Source: Polaribacter sp.
GTDB taxonomy: Bacteria; Bacteroidota; Bacteroidia; Flavobacteriales; Flavobacteriaceae
Length of the DNA: 46,835 nt
Direction of reading: 5' to 3'
NCBI GenBank assembly: GCA_029250685.1
Contig: JAQXEU010000046.1
Span: 1-46,835, forward strand
Shown: piece after piece, positions 43,374 through 46,835 of the stretch
How positions within the stretch are numbered: position 1 is the stretch's first letter
Layout of the letters: each line of letters starts with the position of its first letter
Notes under the pieces: model-generated
Database searches by the model: none
Seen by the model: the letters and a program-made list of their open reading frames with translations, nothing else
What the model was told of the DNA's origin: nothing
Made by a program: the position numbers and the translations under genes

Positions 43374-44712
43374 AATCACTAAAGACCTTTTAGAAAACGT
43401 TACATTACATATCGAAAACGGTAATGATAATGGACTTTCTATGCTTTTTTCTGAAATGCATTATGCAGATATTGCTGAGGTTTTAGAAGAGATTTCTTAT
43501 AATGAAGCCGTTTATGTTATCAAACTTTTAGATAGTGAAACTACTTCAGATATTTTAATTGAATTAGATGAAGACGTTCGTGAAAAAATCTTTGAGCAAC
43601 TTACTGCAAAAGAAATTGCCGAAGAAGTTGAAGAATTAGATTCAGATGATGCCGCAGATATTATTGCAGAATTGCCAGAGGAAAGGCAAGAGGCAGTAAT
43701 GTCTCAAATTGAAGATGAGGAACACGTAAAAGAAATTGAAGAATTACTTACGTATGATGAAAATTCTGCCGGTGGTTTAATGGCAAAAGAATTGGTTCAA
43801 GTAAATGAAAATTGGACCGTTTTAAAATGTGTAAAAGAAATGCGTATTCAAGCAGAAGAAGTTACACGTGTACATTCAATTTACGTTGTAAATGAAGCAG
43901 GGCAATTAAAAGGAAGGCTATCTTTAAAAGATTTGTTAGTTGCATCCACCAGAACACCTATTTCAGAAATTTACATTCCAAAAGTAGATTCGGTTCATGT
44001 AAATGAAAGCGCAGAAGACGTAGCAAACGTAATGCGTAAATATGATTTAGAAGCGATTCCTGTTATTGATGATCATGAAACCTTAGTTGGTAGAATTACC
44101 ATTGATGATATCGTTGATGTAATTAAGGAAGAAGCTGATAAAGATTATCAAATGGCGGCTGGTTTAACACAAGATGTAGATTCTGATGATAGTATTTTTC
44201 ATTTAACAAAAGCAAGAATTCCTTGGTTGTTTTTAGGATTAATTGGTGGAATTGGTGCTTTTTTAATCATGGAAGGTTTTCAAGATTTATTTAGTGAAGA
44301 TGCAATTTTATTCTTCTTTACTCCATTAATTGCAGCGATGGCTGGAAATGTTGGAGTACAATCTTCTGCAATTATTGTACAAGGTTTGGCAAATGATGAT
44401 GTAAAAGGAAGTATCAATAACCGTTTGATAAAGGAAATGCTTTTAGCTGCTTTAAACGGATTGATTTTATCTGTCTTTTTATTCTTATTTATTTGGTTGT
44501 ATAATGGAGAAGCTCAAAAAGCACTTGCTATTTCTGTTTCATTAATCGTAGTAATTATTGTTGCTGGTTTAATAGGAACTTTTATTCCGTTATTTTTAAA
44601 TAAACGAGGTATTGACCCTGCAATTGCTACAGGTCCTTTTATAACAACAAGCAATGATATTTTTGGAATTCTAATTTACTTTTGGATTGCAAAATTGATT
44701 ATTGGTATGTAA
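43363..44712 (+). CDS. mgtE: Magnesium transporter MgtE
   Basis: A 449-residue inner-membrane Mg2+ channel. The N-terminal superhelical domain (about 1-130) is rich in acidic residues and has the family [13 protein letters not shown] motif as [13 protein letters not shown]. Two CBS domains (about 135-260) sense Mg2+. Five hydrophobic helices (about 285-449) form the pore, with [18 protein letters not shown] and the late [16 protein letters not shown] carrying the pore-lining acidic residue. It overlaps rsmA by 11 bases, so expression is coupled. Its stop codon is five bases from the stop of convergent spoU, without a hairpin. Confidence 0.96.
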   Translation: MAFEITKDLLENVTLHIENGNDNGLSMLFSEMHYADIAEVLEEISYNEAVYVIKLLDSETTSDILIELDEDVREKIFEQLTAKEIAEEVEELDSDDAADIIAELPEERQEAVMSQIEDEEHVKEIEELLTYDENSAGGLMAKELVQVNENWTVLKCVKEMRIQAEEVTRVHSIYVVNEAGQLKGRLSLKDLLVASTRTPISEIYIPKVDSVHVNESAEDVANVMRKYDLEAIPVIDDHETLVGRITIDDIVDVIKEEADKDYQMAAGLTQDVDSDDSIFHLTKARIPWLFLGLIGGIGAFLIMEGFQDLFSEDAILFFFTPLIAAMAGNVGVQSSAIIVQGLANDDVKGSINNRLIKEMLLAALNGLILSVFLFLFIWLYNGEAQKALAISVSLIVVIIVAGLIGTFIPLFLNKRGIDPAIATGPFITTSNDIFGILIYFWIAKLIIGM

Positions 44713-44717
44713 TACGA

Positions 44718-45245
44718 TTATTTCAACTTATTAAATAAGTCCCACAGAACAACTCCACAACTTACAGAGATATTTAATGAGTGTTTGGTTCCTAATTGTG
44801 GAATTTCAATACAATAATCAGAAGTAGAAACTACTTCTTGTTGTACACCTTTTACTTCATTTCCCATGACAACTGCATATTTCTGGTTTTCTTCTGGGAT
44901 AAAATCATTCAACATTGTGCTATTTTCTGCTTGCTCAATAGAAAGAACTTTTACCTTTTCTGATTTTAATTTCTCAACTAGTTCAAATGTATCTTTTACA
45001 TATTCCCACTCAACAGATTCTGTTGCTCCCAAAGCTGTTTTATGGATTTCCTTATTTGGTGGCGTTGCTGTAATTCCGCAGAGATAAATTTTTTCGATTA
45101 AAAAAGCATCCGAAGTTCTAAAAACTGAACCCACATTATTTAAACTTCTAATATTATCTAAGATTACAATCAAAGGAGTTTTTACAACTTCTTTAAATTC
45201 ATCAACTGATATTCTTCCTAACTCGCTATTCTTTAGTTTTCTCAT
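44718..45245 (-). CDS. SpoU/TrmH-family RNA 2'-O-methyltransferase
   Basis: A 175-residue SPOUT-fold enzyme that methylates ribose 2'-OH groups of tRNA or rRNA using SAM. Motif 1 is NIRSLNNVGSVFRTSDAF (about 32-49), motif 2 is VVMGNEVKGVQQEVV, and motif 3 is KHSLNISVSCGVVLWDLF near the C-terminus; the last two form the trefoil knot. It lacks the extra N-terminal substrate-binding domain of RlmB-type members, so it is closer to the minimal TrmH/TrmL type; the target nucleotide cannot be told. It diverges from mutS. Confidence 0.9.
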   Translation of the reverse strand: MRKLKNSELGRISVDEFKEVVKTPLIVILDNIRSLNNVGSVFRTSDAFLIEKIYLCGITATPPNKEIHKTALGATESVEWEYVKDTFELVEKLKSEKVKVLSIEQAENSTMLNDFIPEENQKYAVVMGNEVKGVQQEVVSTSDYCIEIPQLGTKHSLNISVSCGVVLWDLFNKLK

Positions 45246-45308
45246 AAAAAGTTCTATCTTTAAATCCGAATAATTATCTTCGCAAAACTAATTTAAAATT
45301 CCGAAAAC

Positions 45309-46835
45309 TTGGCAAAAACCAAAGTAAAAAAGGTTACTCCGTTAATGAAACAATACAATGCTATTAAGGTGAAATATCCTGATGCCATGTTGTTATTTAG
45401 AGTTGGAGATTTTTACGAAACCTTTGGTGAAGATGCTAAAAAAGCAGCACATGTTTTAGGAATTACATTAACAAAACGCGGTGCTGGAAGTGAAACAGAA
45501 ACTGCATTAGCTGGTTTCCCACATCATTCTATAAACACCTATTTACCAAAATTAGTAAAAGCCGGGATGCGTGTTGCCATTTGTGATCAATTAGAAGATC
45601 CAAAAATGACAAAAACCATTGTAAAACGTGGTGTGACAGAATTAGTAACGCCTGGAGTTGCTTTGAATGATGAAGTTTTGCATTCTAAAACCAACAACTT
45701 TTTAGCGGCAGTTCATTTTGATAAAAAACAATTCGGAATTTCCTTTTTAGATGTTTCTACAGGGGAATATTTAGTAGCGGAAGGAAATGCTGAATACATT
45801 GATAAATTATTGCAAAATTTCAATCCGAGTGAAGTCTTGGTTGAGAAAAAAAACAAGCAACAGTTTTTTGAACTGTTCGAAAATCGTTTTTATACTTTTT
45901 ATTTAGAAGACTGGGTTTTTCAGCCAGAATATGCACAAGAATCTTTGCAAAATCATTTTGATGTAAAGAGCCTCAAAGGTTTCGGAATTCAAAATTTAGA
46001 ATCTGGAATTGTAGCTGCCGGAGCCATTTTATTTTATCTATCAGAAACACAACACAAACAATTATCGCATATTCAAAATATTTCTAGAATTGCAGAAGAT
46101 AATTATGTTTGGATGGATCGTTTTACGGTCAGAAATTTAGAATTATATCACGGAACTTCTGTAAATTCTGTAACGCTTTTAGACATTATCGATGCAACCA
46201 TTTCACCAATGGGCGGACGTTTATTAAAACGTTGGTTGGCATTGCCGCTAAAGAATAAAACTGAAATTGAAAAGCGTCACGAAACGGTTAATTATTTAAT
46301 TAATTCTGATGATTTTTTTGAAACCGTAACCTATCAAATAAAGCAAATTTCTGATATTGAAAGGTTAATTTCTAAAGTGGCGACAGGAAAAGCATCACCA
46401 AGAGAAGTTGTGTATTTAAAGAATTCTTTACAGGCCATTTTGCCGATTAAAGAAGCGGCTGAAAAAAGCACAAATGCTTCTGTAAAACAAATCGGAAAGC
46501 AATTAAATGCGTGTACAGATTTAATTGCAAAAATTACCGAAACTTTGTTTGATGATGCGCCTGTTAACATCAATAAAGGAAATGCAATTGCTAGTAACGT
46601 TTCTAATGAATTAGATGATTTACGTGCAATTTCTAACTCTGGAAAAGAATATTTAGACAATATGTTGGCTCGTGAAACTGAGCAAACTGGAATTACAAGT
46701 TTAAAAATTGCGTTCAACAATGTTTTCGGATATTATATAGAAGTTAGAAATACACACAGAGATAAAGTTCCTGAAGAATGGATTCGTAAGCAAACCTTGG
46801 TTAATGCTGAGCGTTATATTACTGAAGAGTTAAAA
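45309..46835 (+). CDS. mutS: DNA mismatch repair protein MutS (5' part, runs off window)
   Basis: The frame is open from a TTG at 45309 to the window end, 509 codons. MutS recognises mismatches and small loops and recruits MutL. The mismatch-reading F-x-E motif is in LLFRVGDFYETFGEDA (about residues 30-45), and GFPHHSINTYLPKLVKAGMR completes domain I. Connector, lever and part of the clamp domain follow to RYITEELK; the ATPase domain lies outside. The TTG start gives the usual MAKTK-like N-terminus; the first in-frame ATG is 12 codons later at 45345. A -7-like TATCTTCG lies upstream at 45273-45280. Sequence is typical; the truncation is only the window edge. Confidence 0.95.
   Translation, partial: MAKTKVKKVTPLMKQYNAIKVKYPDAMLLFRVGDFYETFGEDAKKAAHVLGITLTKRGAGSETETALAGFPHHSINTYLPKLVKAGMRVAICDQLEDPKMTKTIVKRGVTELVTPGVALNDEVLHSKTNNFLAAVHFDKKQFGISFLDVSTGEYLVAEGNAEYIDKLLQNFNPSEVLVEKKNKQQFFELFENRFYTFYLEDWVFQPEYAQESLQNHFDVKSLKGFGIQNLESGIVAAGAILFYLSETQHKQLSHIQNISRIAEDNYVWMDRFTVRNLELYHGTSVNSVTLLDIIDATISPMGGRLLKRWLALPLKNKTEIEKRHETVNYLINSDDFFETVTYQIKQISDIERLISKVATGKASPREVVYLKNSLQAILPIKEAAEKSTNASVKQIGKQLNACTDLIAKITETLFDDAPVNINKGNAIASNVSNELDDLRAISNSGKEYLDNMLARETEQTGITSLKIAFNNVFGYYIEVRNTHRDKVPEEWIRKQTLVNAERYITEELK

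Noticed and set aside
1..46835. Search for CRISPR arrays, tRNA or rRNA genes, transposases, phage genes and toxin-antitoxin or defence systems
   Set aside because: No regularly spaced direct repeats with spacers, no cloverleaf sequences noticed, and no transposase, integrase, nuclease-defence or toxin motifs in any of the proteins read. tRNA detection by eye is imperfect.

Overview
The window reads as a chromosomal segment of a low-GC marine-type Flavobacteriaceae bacterium (phylum Bacteroidota), in the range of Polaribacter or Tenacibaculum. The reasons are the strongly AT-rich sequence, the Bacteroidota -7 promoter motif TAnnTTTG before many genes with few Shine-Dalgarno sequences, and lineage-typical genes: an IPExxxVDY protein between rnc and pyk, a viroplasmin-type RNase H, a DUF4286 protein, a three-gene succinate dehydrogenase and a CarbopepD-plug TonB receptor. 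I see no rRNA, tRNA, CRISPR array, prophage or insertion sequence. This is mostly core genome with a few accessory genes.

Layout. 1-2.7 kb: 3' end of an acyl-CoA thioesterase, tail-to-tail with an AlkB-like membrane di-iron enzyme; a single-pass hypothetical protein; a short SSB. 2.8-5.6 kb: a small zinc-ribbon protein behind three phased 10-bp repeats, then an M28 peptidase with a polytopic C-terminal half. 5.6-9.9 kb (minus strand): acpP-fabF-rnc-IPExxxVDY-pyk. 10.0-11.2 kb: purN-rnhA, divergent from acpP. 11.2-17.9 kb: Fe-S cluster assembly (A-type carrier, sufB, sufC, sufD, all minus), with sufS cut off from sufD by an oppositely oriented serine hydrolase. 18.1-20.9 kb: secreted M14 carboxypeptidase and thiL. 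20.9-23.7 kb: alpha/beta hydrolase, divergent from a membrane protein, brnQ and a 33-residue cysteine-rich peptide. 23.8-27.5 kb: PepSY membrane protein, aminopeptidase P, a cold-shock protein and a convergent DEAD-box helicase. 27.7-31.2 kb: secreted BNR/sortilin-like repeat protein and a DUF6973-like secreted protein. 31.3-34.7 kb: sdhCAB. 34.9-37.7 kb: TonB-dependent receptor. 37.9-40.3 kb: ribF, serS and a 47-residue ORF. 40.4-44.7 kb: TPR protein-DUF4286-rsmA-mgtE. 44.7-46.8 kb: SpoU methyltransferase, divergent from a truncated mutS.

The genes serve central metabolism (pyk, sdh, fatty acid synthesis, Fe-S assembly that would feed SdhB), translation and RNA metabolism (rnc, serS, rsmA, SpoU, DEAD helicase, Csp), DNA maintenance (ssb, rnhA, mutS) and envelope or nutrient functions (peptidases, TonB receptor, BrnQ, MgtE).

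I found no clear new multi-gene system. The most notable unexplained items are small: a phased octamer repeat filling the sufB-sufC spacer, the 10-bp triple repeat before the zinc-ribbon gene, an AlkB homologue with altered histidine-box residues, two tiny unlisted proteins, structured leaders, several leaderless-type promoters and TTG starts for ribF and mutS. All functional calls come from reading motifs by eye; no database search was run.
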